The notes beneath the pieces are model-generated. The model had not been told where the DNA came from. It did no database searches and worked only from the letters and a program-made list of their open reading frames with translations. A stretch of 64,000 bases of DNA from Colletes latitarsis (Eukaryota; Arthropoda; Insecta; Hymenoptera; Colletidae), in contig NC_135147.1 of the NCBI RefSeq assembly GCF_051014445.1, positions 27,866,479-27,930,478 on the forward strand. Direction: 5' to 3'. The position numbers were made by a program, and so were the translations under genes. This document shows positions 63,544-64,000 of the stretch, in pieces; position 1 is the stretch's first letter, and the number at the start of each line of letters is the position of its first letter.

Positions 63544-63927
63544 TCATGGTCGGGCTCTATGCTTTAGAAGTCGATGTACCTTCCGATAAAAGTCGTCCAA
63601 CTCGTTGACACTGTAAAGAAAAAAGTACGCGTTACTCGTTAATTGGCATCTATTACTAAAGTTTATACGGCGTTTGGGCAAGCAGAGGTTTCAGTTTACG
63701 GAATACGATACTTTACGAAAAGAAATAAGAAAGAAAAAAGTTGAACCGCGTCTTAACACCCCCTCTGGTCGGGCACCTTGGACACGGCAGGTAGTCGATC
63801 CATCCTGGTAGATCGTAGCGGAAGATTTCGGAGAAGAGAGCCCTCCGCGTTCGCATCGAGAATCGCAATGCAACGCAATGGCGCGTCGTGCCGAAAAGAG
63901 CGTGCATAATACGGGTCCAGCATTGTC
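63544..63927 (-). CDS. 3' end (last two exons) of an unidentified minus-strand gene, partial
   Basis: Proposed complement(join(63544..63610,63777..63927)), 218 nt, continuing off the right end. The upstream exon follows a long pyrimidine tract (CCTTCCTTTTGCCTCCCTTC and on to GCGGAG). The last exon follows TACTTTTTTCTTTACAG, the best acceptor in the window. Phases agree (phase 1 entry, phase 2 junction, AG|T encoding Ser). The protein end reads EIFRYDLPGWIDYLPCPS then VNELDDFYRKVHRLLKHRARP up to TGA at 63546-63544: aromatic and acidic, then a basic amphipathic tail. The internal donor CAAG|GTGCCC is weak, the main doubt. Family not recognised. Intron 166 nt. AATAAA follows within 20 nt of the stop. 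Confidence 0.42.
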
Positions 63928-64000
63928 CTCCGCGAAAGGCAAGGAAGGGAGGCAAAAGGAAGGCGTTAATCGTATTGAAAATTCGCGCCCCGTGTCCGAC

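Overview
The window looks like nuclear DNA of an insect, most likely a hymenopteran (bee or wasp). The one clear gene is a compact animal-type gene with six coding exons, five short GT-AG introns and a Drosophila-like start context. The rest is mid-GC, rich in TCG/CGA words, and poor in transposons, as in many bee genomes. The species call is inference; no organellar, bacterial or viral gene is visible.

Layout. (1) Positions 1-4.2 kb, plus strand: a complete L-threonine ammonia-lyase (threonine dehydratase) gene. It has a fold-type-II PLP domain and a C-terminal ACT domain. I rebuilt it as join(1120..1203,1737..1859,1944..2302,2422..2584,2844..3136,3405..3750), 455 residues, phase-consistent throughout, with a plausible AATAAA at 4225. 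(2) Positions 4.2-60.7 kb: about 56 kb with no gene I can recognise. Many open frames of 60-270 codons occur, mostly Arg/Ser-rich, as expected from TCG/CGA-rich DNA with few stops. A few weak signals stand out: a minus-strand TATA box at 20.06 kb followed by two ATG-free exon-like segments with strong donors; a 106-codon minus-strand frame at 13.1-13.4 kb; exon-like frames at 30.2-30.6 kb and 54.7-54.9 kb; a pre-miRNA-like hairpin at 56.3 kb inside an old tandem duplication; and several microsatellites. (3) Positions 60.7-61.06 kb: a fold-back repeat with ~102-bp arms at about 85% identity, the clearest repeat-element trace. (4) Positions 63.5-63.93 kb, minus strand: two phase-compatible exons that look like the 3' end of an unidentified gene entering from the right.

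Working together: the only pathway assignment is threonine (possibly serine) catabolism to 2-oxobutanoate at the left end. The middle reads either as a gene desert or as long introns or regulatory DNA of genes whose coding exons lie outside the window. No operon, CRISPR array, rRNA, or tRNA was found.
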